Of a stretch of 22,072 bases of DNA, positions 8,264-15,382 are shown in pieces. The position numbers were made by a program, and so were the translations under genes. Each line of letters opens with the position of its first letter. The first letter of the stretch is position 1. The notes beneath the pieces are model-generated. The model saw only the letters and a list, made by a program, of their open reading frames with translations, had not been told where the DNA came from and searched no databases. Source of the DNA: a virus; IMG/VR virus record IMGVR_UViG_3300032296_001952, positions 1-22,072 of that record; one strand, written 5' to 3'.

Positions 8264-9205
8264 TTAGTCGTCACTAGCCAACTTCTCAAAGTAAGAGAGT
8301 GCATCCTCTGTTTCATCGTCATTGCTGACAGATTCCTTCACAGGACTCTTCTTCGGGGGCTGCGGAGCAGCCTTCTTCGCAACTGGAGCAGGAGTATCGT
8401 CTTCGTCATCAAACGAAGCCTTCTCAGCACCACCCTTTGCTTCAGCCGAATCAGCCGTTGCGCGGATGTTGCCACCAAGAACCATCTCAAGACGAGCCTT
8501 GAGTTCATCGTAAGACTTGAATGACTTCGGATCAGTGAACTCCTTCAGGGAGTGTTCCGTCTTCCACAACTTCTCAAGCGCAGTGTCATCGCCACCAAGC
8601 AGAGCAGAGGGGGCAGCGAACTCGCTCTTGTCATAGTTCGTGTATCCGTCCACCTGACGAATCTTCAACTTGAAGTTTGCACCCGACCAGAAATCAAACG
8701 GGTTCAGGGGCTTCTCGTCTTGGAACTGCGGATTCATCGCCTCCTGAATCTTCTCGAAAATCTTCTTGCCGTACTTGAACAGAAACACCTTGCCCTCGTT
8801 CTCGGGGTGCTTGGGGTCGCTGACTACAAGAATGTTGCTGACATACGACAACTTGCGCTTGCGGTCACGCGCAATAGCCTTGTCCTTGTCTGATCCGCTG
8901 TTCCACAGCATGGAATTCATCTCACTGACTGGATCCTTTAGACCAATCGTGGTGAGCGAGTTCTCAATGTACCAACCGCCTGGACCACGGAAACCGTGAT
9001 GCCAGATCCGCGCCCACGGCAGATCCTCACCATCGGGAGCAGGGAGGAACCGAATCTCCGCGTAGCCATTGCCAGTCTTGTCAGTTTCAGCCCTCCAAAG
9101 GCGGTCGTCCTTGTAAGACTCCGACTTCTTCGCCATCTTGTCCATTTCGGATGCAAGAGTCTGATAGGCGTTCTTCGATGCACTCTTCATGTCCTTGAAA
9201 CCCAT
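8264..9205 (-). CDS. 32: Single-stranded DNA-binding protein gp32
   Basis: 313 residues with the T4 gp32 layout: a basic N-terminus for self-assembly, core motifs YAEIRFLPAP (~50), HHGFRGPGGWYIEN (~70), SNILVVSDPKHPENEGKVF (~125-145) and NPFDFWSGANFKLKIRQV (~165-185), then an acidic, disordered C-terminus (DDETEDALSYFEKLASDD) of the kind that recruits replication partners. It coats single-stranded DNA during phage replication, recombination and repair. The T4 zinc ligands are mostly absent: the loop after WYIEN has no Cys. This is also the case in cyanophage-type gp32. Ribosome binding site AAGGAGAC precedes the ATG; a sigma70-like promoter lies ~73 bases upstream. Confidence 0.95.
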   Translation of the reverse strand: MGFKDMKSASKNAYQTLASEMDKMAKKSESYKDDRLWRAETDKTGNGYAEIRFLPAPDGEDLPWARIWHHGFRGPGGWYIENSLTTIGLKDPVSEMNSMLWNSGSDKDKAIARDRKRKLSYVSNILVVSDPKHPENEGKVFLFKYGKKIFEKIQEAMNPQFQDEKPLNPFDFWSGANFKLKIRQVDGYTNYDKSEFAAPSALLGGDDTALEKLWKTEHSLKEFTDPKSFKSYDELKARLEMVLGGNIRATADSAEAKGGAEKASFDDEDDTPAPVAKKAAPQPPKKSPVKESVSNDDETEDALSYFEKLASDD

Positions 9206-9278
9206 AGTTGTCTCCTTGTACGAGGTGTACGCTGTGTGTTGAATGTGTGGCGAACAATTCAGTCACAGGTATGTAGGT

Positions 9279-9306
9279 AAGATACCACACACCTGTGTGT
9301 AGTCAA
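9279..9306 (-). promoter_or_regulatory. Sigma70-like promoter of gp32 with internal palindrome
   Basis: Minus strand TTGACT (9306-9301), 16-base spacer, TATCTT (9284-9279). The spacer is almost wholly an inverted repeat, ACACAC-AG-GTGTGT (9287-9300), which could be an operator. The ~70-base leader that follows also holds GTAC...GTAC just before the ribosome binding site; T4 gp32 is known to repress its own translation through its leader. Confidence 0.6.
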
Positions 9307-9309
9307 TGG

Positions 9310-9552
9310 TCAAACAGGCAGTTTTGACTTTTTGGGAAGCAGGTTCAGTTCCTGCCCTTCAGCCTTGATTTTTTCAATGATCGGCTTGCTCAAGAACTTG
9401 GCAGCGACTTGTGGCTCAATACCGAACCGCTCACAAACGGCTATTACCGCATCAATATACGAAACTTCGTATTTCTTGACATGGTTCTCTACTTCGCGTG
9501 GGAAGCGTATGTTGTTGATGTCCATAGTAGCCTTGCTTTCGGAAATATACAT
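9310..9552 (-). CDS. 33: Late transcription co-activator gp33
   Basis: 80 residues from ATG 9552. The pattern FPREVENHVKKYEVSYIDAV, then VCERFGIEPQ, LSKPIIEKI and a final LPKKSKLPV, fits the phage late-transcription co-activator family (T4 gp33). T4 gp33 links RNA polymerase (flap) to the sliding clamp so that gp55-directed late promoters fire; that agrees with the late motifs in this window. ATG 9525 (MDINNIRFP) has a better-placed AAGG and could be the true start (71 residues). A CTAAATA motif lies just upstream. Its stop lies 4 bases before the gp32 -35 box. Confidence 0.8.
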   Translation of the reverse strand: MYISESKATMDINNIRFPREVENHVKKYEVSYIDAVIAVCERFGIEPQVAAKFLSKPIIEKIKAEGQELNLLPKKSKLPV

Positions 9553-9564
9553 AGGTAGTAACCC

Positions 9565-9571
9565 TATTTAG
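9565..9571 (-). promoter_or_regulatory. Late-type promoter motif CTAAATA before gp33
   Basis: CTAAATAGGGTTACT on the minus strand, 13 bases upstream of ATG 9552. The motif at 19516-19522 has nearly the same downstream bases (CTAAATAGGGTACT), which supports a shared promoter class. Confidence 0.45.
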
Positions 9572-9609
9572 GAAGAAGTACCCACAGACCACGCACAGCG
9601 GAGAAGCCA

Positions 9610-11361
9610 ATGGGAGCAACCAGCGACAACTACACGATTGTTACTAGTGGTATTACTTATACCATAGCCAGCGATTATGTCAAGCCCACGGGCGGCGAAA
9701 CCGCTCACTTTCAACTCGTCAAGGTTGCCTACGGAGCAGACAACACTGCGAATTATGTCAGCGCGTCCACTCCCCTACCTGTTGGCATCTGTGGTTCCAT
9801 TCCACGATACGAATATTTGTCAACTCCGTATTACAGCATTGCCACGACCATCGTGGGATTCACTGGTTCGTCCATCAAGATATCGGGCGATTCTGGTGGA
9901 ACAGCAGTTGGCGTGACGGGAGAAGTCACCGTAACCGCAACCGATTTGGATGTCAGAACCCTGTATGGTGGTGAAGTAGGGTATACCCTAGGAATAACCA
10001 CTGGAACTGATTATATGGCGGTTCAGGGTATCTACGGCGGATATCCTGTCGGAATAACTGTTGATGGTTCGCTGCCTGTTTCTCTGTCTGTGTCTTCAAA
10101 CATTGGAATATTTGGAGTAAGCGGAGCGACTGCGGTAGGAGTCACATTCGGAACAGTAAACATCCGTGGTATAACTGCCACATCGGACACGATCACCGTT
10201 TACGGTGGCGGAACAGCATCCACTGTGTCTGTGGGACTGTTTGGATTCACGGGAGCAACCGCTGCTCCCCTGTACGCAGAAAACAACGCTCTCAATGTCA
10301 ATGTAAAGACATTCGGTGTAGGCATCAACGGCGTAACAGTTTCTGCCACGAATCTAGACATCAGAGATATTGACTACACAACCGACACGATTACTGTGGT
10401 CGGTGAAGGTGCAAGCGATGATGCTGCTCTTGCAACCGTTCCAACCTATGTAACAGGACTGAACACCAACGGAAATCTAGTTAGAATCGGTGGCAGCACT
10501 GGTGCAGGCTGGTGTGCAGGCGCACTGAATGTGTACATGGTGAACAGCGGAATTACTTTCTCTGTCAACGCAAACGCTACATTCTCTGCTGAAATCGGAA
10601 TCACTGCACAAGCGACTGGTGCAATTCCTGTACAGGGTTCAGACTACGCAGCAAAACCAATATGGGTTGCAGGTAGCACAAGTGGTGATGCAATCACCGT
10701 TGTGGGTAACAGCGCAGGATTCTTGCCTGTCACCGTAAACAACCTAGACAGCAACTTCTCTACGGTGAACACCACCGCTACGAACATTAAAAACAACACC
10801 GACTTCATGGCTGCTGTGAAGAAGGCTTTGTATTCGGACGCACAGAGCGTGGGTGCATTTGATTTTGCAGACAAGTACTCCATCTATACTCTTGTTCGTG
10901 ACAGCATTGGTGCAAATATTGAAGCACTGAAGGACGCCATAGTTCCGAACGGATCGGTTTACAGCAGCCAAGACTCTATGGCGGTGACTGTTATCGCACA
11001 GAAACAGCAGCCATCGTTCATGGCTCGTACAGGTTCGGCTACAAACTCGTCACAGAACCTGACAGCGTTCAACAGTGGATCTGGTTACACCTGTGCAAAC
11101 GGTGTACGCATCAAGACCTCTCGTATTGCAACAGGCGCAAACGCTTCGCAGAACGAAATCATGTGCGTGATTTCGGAAGCAGATGCAGCCCTATACGGCG
11201 CATCAGCAGGAACTTCATCCTATGTGCTGTATCACGGAGATGAGATGTTCTTTGAAGTAGACAACATCAACAAGATCAAGGTATTCTATCCCGCCTACTC
11301 CGCTGCGTTTGCTCCACACAACACAGGAGCAGGCATGACATTCTCGTTCTACGCCTCCTAA
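9610..11361 (+). CDS. Large beta-repeat virion structural protein
   Basis: 583 residues, ribosome binding site GGAGAAG. Family not recognised. Residues ~80-390 are low in charge and rich in Gly, Thr, Val, Ser and Ala, with repeating strands of the type GxTxTxxxxxVYGG and VSATNLDIRD, as in trimeric fibre or decoration proteins. Residues ~400-450 are helical (ATNIKNNTDFMAAVKKALY), followed by a compact C-terminal domain (~480-583) with Phe/Tyr-rich strands and an aromatic end (MTFSFYAS). No signal peptide. It overlaps the next gene by one base (TAATG), so both are made together, probably as parts of a tail fibre, whisker or capsid decoration. No plus-strand promoter was seen just upstream. Confidence 0.6.
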   Translation: MGATSDNYTIVTSGITYTIASDYVKPTGGETAHFQLVKVAYGADNTANYVSASTPLPVGICGSIPRYEYLSTPYYSIATTIVGFTGSSIKISGDSGGTAVGVTGEVTVTATDLDVRTLYGGEVGYTLGITTGTDYMAVQGIYGGYPVGITVDGSLPVSLSVSSNIGIFGVSGATAVGVTFGTVNIRGITATSDTITVYGGGTASTVSVGLFGFTGATAAPLYAENNALNVNVKTFGVGINGVTVSATNLDIRDIDYTTDTITVVGEGASDDAALATVPTYVTGLNTNGNLVRIGGSTGAGWCAGALNVYMVNSGITFSVNANATFSAEIGITAQATGAIPVQGSDYAAKPIWVAGSTSGDAITVVGNSAGFLPVTVNNLDSNFSTVNTTATNIKNNTDFMAAVKKALYSDAQSVGAFDFADKYSIYTLVRDSIGANIEALKDAIVPNGSVYSSQDSMAVTVIAQKQQPSFMARTGSATNSSQNLTAFNSGSGYTCANGVRIKTSRIATGANASQNEIMCVISEADAALYGASAGTSSYVLYHGDEMFFEVDNINKIKVFYPAYSAAFAPHNTGAGMTFSFYAS

Positions 11362-12719
11362 TGCTAGACAGAAACGAAAACTATTGGTACAGCAAATTCT
11401 ACAACGCCAACACAATAGATTTGGCGATTGATGATCCTGTTCGGATTCAGGATACCTACATCACAAATACGCTATCGGACACCAAAGTGCTGGCGTTTGA
11501 TCGTAAAGCAAAGAACTTTATCGAATTAAACGATGTGCAGGTGAATGAAGAAGTCATTACAGAAGAATTCTCTGGCGGTAAAAACACAAACACGCTGTAT
11601 CAAAACAGATCGACACTAAAAATTGGTGGAACCAACGAGTCCACATACCGTGGAGTTCTGATTTTTAATATACGAGACAGCGTAGAAGATGCAGTAAGTG
11701 CAATTACAGGATATACAGCAGGAATGGAGTATTCCATTCTTCATGCAAACATCACGCTGACATCATCCGAAGGACGAAGCGGTGGTGTTTTGCAGGCTTT
11801 CATGCTTGCAACAGGTGCATCAACAGACGAAAGCACTACATGGACGAAGCCATCACAGGAATACGATACAACATGGACTGCTGGTGGAGAGCAAGAACCG
11901 CTTTCGGCTGAAATAACTGTATCAGGATCATGGAGCGGACATGATGCAACCTTCGATATTACCCCATTCTTCAATATTTGGAAGTCTTCAGGCAAAGGCA
12001 CTCTTGAAGTAGCGGTAAAAACAGATGAAACCTCTTCAGAAGTTCTGCAATTTCACTCACAACAAGCATCATCTCCTCTGCTTGGAGCAACACCGCAGAC
12101 AAATGTTGTATTCTACGGGGCAGGAGACAGCAATTCTATCAACACAGAGGGAGTTGTTGTCAAAATATCGCAGCAATTGCCGTATTTGACACTAGAAAGC
12201 GCGGAAACAGAAGGCACAGGAACAAACCGATGGTCTGCTTTCAACGCATCAGTGTCCGTTGGCAACACATTTTCCATGTTCTTGCCCGATCTAAAAGAAA
12301 CCGCAAGCACATACACCCTAGTAGACAAGCGAAGCGGGGACAGCGGCGTTCAGATGATCATTTCGGGAGACACGGCAGGATTCTCATCCACCGTTCACAC
12401 CACAGCAGAGTTTAGTTGCACTGGAACAGTGGCGGCGGGACTCGGAATAGTTGAGTTTACCGCTCCCAGCAACTCTCTGTTGACAGATTTGAGTGCGCTC
12501 AATCCCAACGACACTGTGATTTTTGGATACACGCCAACGATTTCGCCAAACAACGCGAAGTCCTACACCGTAGACTTCTACTCAGACGAAAGAACGAAGA
12601 ACAATCGGGTTCGTCTGTACATGAAAGAAGCCACCGCATCGGAAAATCGAAGCGGATCATATACTGAAGTGAAACGAGTCAGCGTAAAACCGCGACTCAA
12701 TCTAACGCTATCAGTGTGA
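11361..12719 (+). CDS. Virion protein with DNRLRE-like carbohydrate-binding-type domain
   Basis: 452 residues. Residues ~90-250 have the look of a DNRLRE/CBM-like jelly roll: STYRGVLIFNI, a strand series ending VLQAFMLATGA, DESTTWTKPSQEYDTTW with its WxxP and DTTW features, and ATFDITPFFNIW. Such domains occur in surface adhesins. The C-terminal part (~270-452) forms a second beta-rich unit ending in VKPRLNLTLSV. It starts within the stop of the preceding structural gene (TAATG) and ends convergently, overlapping the stop of the small minus-strand gene at 12711 by 9 bases. Likely a partner of the 9610 gene in a fibre or decoration complex; the target is unknown. Confidence 0.6.
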   Translation: MLDRNENYWYSKFYNANTIDLAIDDPVRIQDTYITNTLSDTKVLAFDRKAKNFIELNDVQVNEEVITEEFSGGKNTNTLYQNRSTLKIGGTNESTYRGVLIFNIRDSVEDAVSAITGYTAGMEYSILHANITLTSSEGRSGGVLQAFMLATGASTDESTTWTKPSQEYDTTWTAGGEQEPLSAEITVSGSWSGHDATFDITPFFNIWKSSGKGTLEVAVKTDETSSEVLQFHSQQASSPLLGATPQTNVVFYGAGDSNSINTEGVVVKISQQLPYLTLESAETEGTGTNRWSAFNASVSVGNTFSMFLPDLKETASTYTLVDKRSGDSGVQMIISGDTAGFSSTVHTTAEFSCTGTVAAGLGIVEFTAPSNSLLTDLSALNPNDTVIFGYTPTISPNNAKSYTVDFYSDERTKNNRVRLYMKEATASENRSGSYTEVKRVSVKPRLNLTLSV

Positions 12720-12908
12720 CCAAGCGGCTTGTAGTCTGTTCTTCTGTCGCGCTTCCCGCTGTGCAGCACGATACAGTCCTTCGGTAAAGCCGCAGTGCTT
12801 GCCGTCCTCGTAGCCACGCGAATACGCAATGTGATACAGTTTCAGCAGACCCGCAACAGTGGCGGCGACTACTCCGATTCCTAGTGATGTGAATTGCAGT
12901 GTTTCCAT
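12711..12908 (-). CDS. Small membrane protein, unknown
   Basis: 65 residues. One hydrophobic segment near the N-terminus (residues ~8-24, LGIGVVAATVAGLLKLYHIA) followed by a charged tail (SRGYEDGKHCGFTEGLYRAAQREARQKN). The topology suggests a single-pass inner-membrane protein with a cytoplasmic tail. No family recognised; small one-span proteins next to tRNA clusters are common in large phages. The ribosome binding site (AGGG) is only a base or so from ATG 12908, so the start is uncertain. It lies directly downstream of tRNA-Thr in the direction of transcription and overlaps the plus-strand virion gene tail to tail. Confidence 0.5.
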   Translation of the reverse strand: METLQFTSLGIGVVAATVAGLLKLYHIAYSRGYEDGKHCGFTEGLYRAAQREARQKNRLQAAWSH

Positions 12909-12953
12909 ACCCTATGTTCATCCGCGCTTGTGCTTGAACAGTCCCTTAACAAA

Positions 12954-13024
12954 GCCACCTATCGGATTCGAACCGATGACCTGCGGTTTACAAAACCGCT
13001 GCACTGCCGCTGTGCTAAGGTGGC
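12954..13024 (-). tRNA. tRNA-Thr(UGU)
   Basis: Full cloverleaf on the minus strand: acceptor GCCACCT/AGGTGGC, D arm GCAC/GTGC, anticodon arm GCGGT-TTTGTAA-ACCGC giving anticodon UGU, T arm ATCGG-TTCGAAT-CCGAT. CCA is not encoded. It is the last of three tandem tRNAs (Glu, Gln, Thr) spaced 2-3 bases apart. Confidence 0.95.
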
Positions 13025-13026
13025 GT

Positions 13027-13096
13027 TCCCTCGCTTGGATTCGAACCAAGACTAGAAGAATCAAAATCTCCTGTGCTACCTTTACACAACAAGGGA
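13027..13096 (-). tRNA. tRNA-Gln(UUG)
   Basis: Acceptor TCCCTTG/CGAGGGA (the U1-A72 pair is typical of tRNA-Gln), anticodon arm GGAGA-TTTTGAT-TCTTC with anticodon UUG, T arm CTTGG-TTCGAAT-CCAAG. CCA is not encoded. Short 3-pair D arm. Confidence 0.93.
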
Positions 13097-13098
13097 GT

Positions 13099-13172
13099 GA
13101 TCCTGACGGGATTCGAACCCGTGTTACTTCCGTGAAAGGGAGGTGTCCTAAACCAGGCTAGACGACAGGACC
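13099..13172 (-). tRNA. tRNA-Glu(UUC)
   Basis: Acceptor GGTCCTG/CAGGATC, a D arm with GTCTAG...TAGGAC as in bacterial tRNA-Glu, anticodon loop CTTTCAC with anticodon UUC, T arm ACGGG-TTCGAAT-CCCGT. One C-A mismatch in the anticodon stem. CCA is not encoded. Confidence 0.9.
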
Positions 13173-13176
13173 GAAA

Positions 13177-13257
13177 GCGCGGCGAGGGGCTTGCACCCAT
13201 GCTCAATCGTCCCTTGCAAGTAGACGATCCTAGTCAGCATCACACACTGAACCGCGC
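13177..13257 (-). ncRNA. Unexplained tRNA-like structured segment
   Basis: Directly upstream of tRNA-Glu. The ends pair like an acceptor stem (GCGCGGT with GCCGCGC). Inside, ATCGTC pairs with GACGAT around an 11-base loop containing CTTGCAAG, and GGG-TGCAAGC-CCC resembles a T arm. It lacks a normal D arm, T-loop bases and a 7-base anticodon loop. It could be a decayed tRNA (TGC if read as anticodon), a tRNA with unusual structure, or another RNA. Confidence 0.35.
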
Positions 13258-13289
13258 AAAAAAAGCGGCGGCTTTTGAATGGAGCCGCC
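13258..13289 (-). terminator. Rho-independent terminator upstream of the tRNA cluster
   Basis: Minus strand: GGCGGCT (13289-13283), 9-base loop, AGCCGCC (13273-13267), then GCTTTTTTT. It ends transcription arriving from the 13511 gene region before the tRNA-like segment and tRNAs. Confidence 0.75.
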
Positions 13290-13510
13290 GAACCATTTTC
13301 AGATGAGTGCTGTGTGCCACGGTACTCTGAAGTCACCGCCGCAAGAAGCCCAATCTTCTCTTGCGTTCCACGCATATCCTGTGTTCTTACGAACACAAGT
13401 ACCGTTGGTTTTTTCCTGCGTTTGATGGGGATCAGCCGACCGTGATCATCGGTGCAGGAAGGGATAGGCATTACCAAAATCTAATAATATGATTCTTCAT
13501 TGTATTCCTA
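13290..13510 (-). other. Stretch without a convincing gene
   Basis: Between the Gly/Tyr-rich gene and the terminator. A minus-strand frame opening at ATG 13471 (MPIPSCTDDHGRLIPIKRRK...) runs on through the terminator and into tRNA-Glu to 13148; its first ~65 codons look protein-like (basic, with TVLVFVRTQD), but it has no ribosome binding site and an implausible 3' end. A 9-codon mini-frame starts at 13500. A perfect inverted repeat TGTGTTC-TTAC-GAACACA lies at 13380-13397. Role unknown. Confidence 0.35.
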
Positions 13511-13921
13511 TTACCAGCAAATCGGAGCCTGCGGAAGAACCGCAGCGGGAGCGCACGGATACTGCGGAGTGTACATGGGAGTACCGTAGCAACGGGTGAA
13601 CGGCGAATACGGAACCACAGTGGGGTAACAACCGCCTCCGTAGTACGGCAGAACTGCCGCGCCACCGTAACCGTAGCCACCACCGTACCCATACCCACCA
13701 CCGTAGCCGTAGCCACCGTATGGAGTGTTGAAAGACGATCCACCAAGACCAACACCCCAATTCAGGCTGTTGTTGGTGATGGACTGACCGTTGGGCAGGG
13801 TGGTCTTGTTGTACGACCCACCAACGCCGACACTAAAGCCGCCGCTGCTCCACTGCGCCGAGGCAGCAGACGAAAGGGCGAGACTAACCACGACAGACGA
13901 AACGAGAGTGCTAAAGTTCAT
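13511..13921 (-). CDS. Secreted Gly/Tyr-rich small protein
   Basis: 136 residues. N-terminal signal peptide: hydrophobic core VSSVVVSLALSSAASAQ with a likely cut after ASA (residues ~20-22). The mature part is Gly/Ser/Asn-rich, then a GYGYGGG-type repeat (about residues 70-88), then a Pro/Tyr/Cys-rich tail (CYPTVVPYSPFTRCYGTP) with four Cys that could form disulfides, ending QAPICW. This is a host-envelope or surface-type protein, unusual for a phage. Ribosome binding site AAAGGAG; its own sigma70-like promoter at 13943-13970 means it can be made early, apart from virion genes. It has no PEP-CTERM tail. Function unknown. Confidence 0.7.
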   Translation of the reverse strand: MNFSTLVSSVVVSLALSSAASAQWSSGGFSVGVGGSYNKTTLPNGQSITNNSLNWGVGLGGSSFNTPYGGYGYGGGYGYGGGYGYGGAAVLPYYGGGCYPTVVPYSPFTRCYGTPMYTPQYPCAPAAVLPQAPICW

Positions 13922-13942
13922 TACGAACTCCTTTCACGCATG

Positions 13943-13970
13943 ATTGTATCAGAACAAACGGGATGGTCAA
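13943..13970 (-). promoter_or_regulatory. Sigma70-like promoter of the Gly/Tyr-rich secreted protein
   Basis: Minus strand TTGACC (13970-13965), 16-base spacer, TACAAT (13948-13943), 22 bases before ATG 13921. Spacer length equals that of the promoters at 9279, 16264 and 18244. Confidence 0.7.
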
Positions 13971-13990
13971 TCCCTCACAGTGCTAACAGA

Positions 13991-14098
13991 TTATTTCTTT
14001 TGACCCTTCTTGCGATCCACTATTTCACGCCGTATATTTTGCACAGCGTTCCGCAGCAGTGATTTTTTCAATGCTGTCCTAGCAGTGTCCTTTTTCAT
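13991..14098 (-). CDS. Very small basic protein (35 residues)
   Basis: Sequence starts MKKDTARTALKKSLL and ends IVDRKKGQKK; 12 of 35 residues are Lys or Arg, one amphipathic helix. GGAGG lies 5 bases before ATG 14098, a strong ribosome binding site, and the gene follows the 14116 gene after 17 bases, so it is probably co-transcribed. A CTAAATA motif overlaps the stop of the upstream gene (14113-14119). Likely binds nucleic acid or a phage partner; no family recognised. Confidence 0.6.
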   Translation of the reverse strand: MKKDTARTALKKSLLRNAVQNIRREIVDRKKGQKK

Positions 14099-14115
14099 TT
14101 AGTCCTCCGACTTAT

Positions 14116-14967
14116 TTAGTCGCGGTCTTCAGCGGAATCCTCGTAGATTGTGATCCACTTGGGGTCTTCGCCTCTACGCAAGTACGCAGCCTTTGCGAAA
14201 TTCCACTCTTCGCGCTCTTGGATGCGGTAGCCCTTGCGATGCTTCTTTGAGAACCTACGAGCAGACTGTTCGTCATCAAAATACTCGTAGTTGCCTTGGT
14301 CATCCATCCCGCCCCACAAACCGCTTGATGTCTTCCAGATGTCGCCTGGACGGTGGCGTTGAGTAGCCTTGGATTCGGCTTCCTTGCCCTGTGCCTTCTG
14401 CTGTGGGGTTTCGTCCTTCACATTGAACACGAACTTCGTGTCGCTGTGCGGTCCCTTCTTCAGACTAGAGAAGAAGTCAATGACCTTGTGCTTGGCAAGT
14501 TCAAGATTGTCCTGACCAGCACCCTTCCTGAAGCGCATGAGAACCTTGCCCACACCAGCCTCTTCATTCGTGCCAATGTAGTAGAAGTCCTGATCGTTCT
14601 TGTACATCACAGAGTGCTGTTGGAACTTGCGACCAAGATCCACGATGCCCTTCTTTGTGATATTAGGAATGAGCAGACTCAATTCCTCCACATAGCCTTC
14701 GTCACCCTTGTAGCCGCCACGGAGTTCAATGAATCCGTAGCCCATCTGACGAACCATCTTCTTCAGTTCTTCGTGACGAGCCTTGTTCTCCTTGTCGGAG
14801 TTTACACCACGGAACGCGCTAACAATGCCAAAGTCCTTCTTGTCGTCTTCCACATATTGGAACACGCGGGACAGTTTGGCTTCAACAAGCGAAACCTCGG
14901 TGGCTTCCTTGTGGGACAGAGCCTCCTGTAGTCCGCGCGTATCAAGATATTGGGTGAACTTTTTCAT
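14116..14967 (-). CDS. DUF3293-like protein with possible capsid-targeting leader
   Basis: 283 residues. Residues ~45-160 (FGIVSAFRGVNSDKENKARH, then MGYGFIELRGGYKGD, EELSLLIPN and QHSVMYKN) match the look of DUF3293-type proteins found in phages and bacteria; biochemical role unknown. The N-terminus MKKFTQYLDTRGLQEALSH resembles T4 internal-head-protein leaders: a short amphipathic start followed by LQE-A, which fits the T4 prohead protease rule (L/I-x-E before a small residue). The C-terminal ~90 residues are charged with WKTSSGLWGG. A TATAAATA late promoter 25 bases upstream agrees with a virion or late role. Its start overlaps the end of the deaminase-like gene by 26 bases. Confidence 0.6.
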   Translation of the reverse strand: MKKFTQYLDTRGLQEALSHKEATEVSLVEAKLSRVFQYVEDDKKDFGIVSAFRGVNSDKENKARHEELKKMVRQMGYGFIELRGGYKGDEGYVEELSLLIPNITKKGIVDLGRKFQQHSVMYKNDQDFYYIGTNEEAGVGKVLMRFRKGAGQDNLELAKHKVIDFFSSLKKGPHSDTKFVFNVKDETPQQKAQGKEAESKATQRHRPGDIWKTSSGLWGGMDDQGNYEYFDDEQSARRFSKKHRKGYRIQEREEWNFAKAAYLRRGEDPKWITIYEDSAEDRD

Positions 14968-15379
14968 TTAAAATCTCCTTGATGCTACCTGTATTTATAG
15001 GTAGCAGTCCGTCACCGTGAAGCAAAACACCCTCGTCAGTGGTGTACCAAATCTCATTAAACACTCCCACGCACCACGGCATACAGCGGAAGCACGGACG
15101 GGACATACGCATCTGCCCAAACCGATTGAAACGAATATTGAAAAGAGTGAGTCCCCGCTTGCGCTCTCCAAGTTTCAAAAATGCGTCAAGTTCGGAGTGC
15201 ATTTCGCCAAACAGGTAACCGTGCTTCACGGCTTCGGGGTGGGTCTTCAACTGATTCGTACCGATGGATTCGATCCTGCCTTTGTACAGAATGATCGAAA
15301 TGTGCTTCTTGGGACGAGGAATCTCCAAGCACAACGGGTACGCAATCCGCAGCAGACGCTGAATCTGTTTCGTGTTCAT
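14942..15379 (-). CDS. Zinc deaminase-like protein (cytidine deaminase fold)
   Basis: 145 residues. The motif GEMHSELDAF (~residues 58-67; His and Glu in H-x-E) followed 30 residues later by RPCFRCMPWC (PCxxC) is the zinc-binding and catalytic pattern of the cytidine/deoxycytidylate deaminase superfamily: His and two Cys hold zinc, Glu shuttles protons. The family acts on free (deoxy)cytidine nucleotides or on nucleic acid; which substrate applies cannot be told here. T4 gene cd (dCMP deaminase) is larger with extra zinc sites. The ribosome binding site AAGG lies within the 3' arm of the terminator at 15383-15417, so expression may need read-through. Confidence 0.7.
   Translation of the reverse strand: MNTKQIQRLLRIAYPLCLEIPRPKKHISIILYKGRIESIGTNQLKTHPEAVKHGYLFGEMHSELDAFLKLGERKRGLTLFNIRFNRFGQMRMSRPCFRCMPWCVGVFNEIWYTTDEGVLLHGDGLLPINTGSIKEILNEKVHPIS
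14983..15006 (-). promoter_or_regulatory. Late promoter TATAAATA inside a hairpin loop
   Basis: TATAAATA (14999-14992, minus), the exact T4 late consensus, sits in the 8-base loop of a perfect 8-bp inverted repeat, TGCTACCT/AGGTAGCA. It lies within the 3' end of the deaminase-like gene and 25 bases before ATG 14967. Confidence 0.7.
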
Positions 15380-15382
15380 ATC

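Noticed and set aside
8261-8267. CTAAATA late-type motif at the end of gp32
   Set aside because: It is formed by the TAA stop and there is no minus-strand gene downstream before a convergent gene; the terminator follows. Similar TAAATA at 14113 and 21872 are also at stop codons.
12859-13161. 100-codon plus-strand frame over the tRNA array
   Set aside because: It runs through tRNA-Thr, -Gln and -Glu on the opposite strand; the open frame comes from tRNA sequence.
13177-13257. Calling this segment tRNA-Ala(UGC)
   Set aside because: The acceptor lacks G3-U70, the T-loop and D arm are abnormal, and the anticodon stem would contain a mismatch.
13148-13477. 109-codon minus-strand frame
   Set aside because: It crosses a clear terminator and ends inside tRNA-Glu; no ribosome binding site. 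The first ~65 codons look somewhat protein-like, so it is mentioned under the 13290-13510 entry only.
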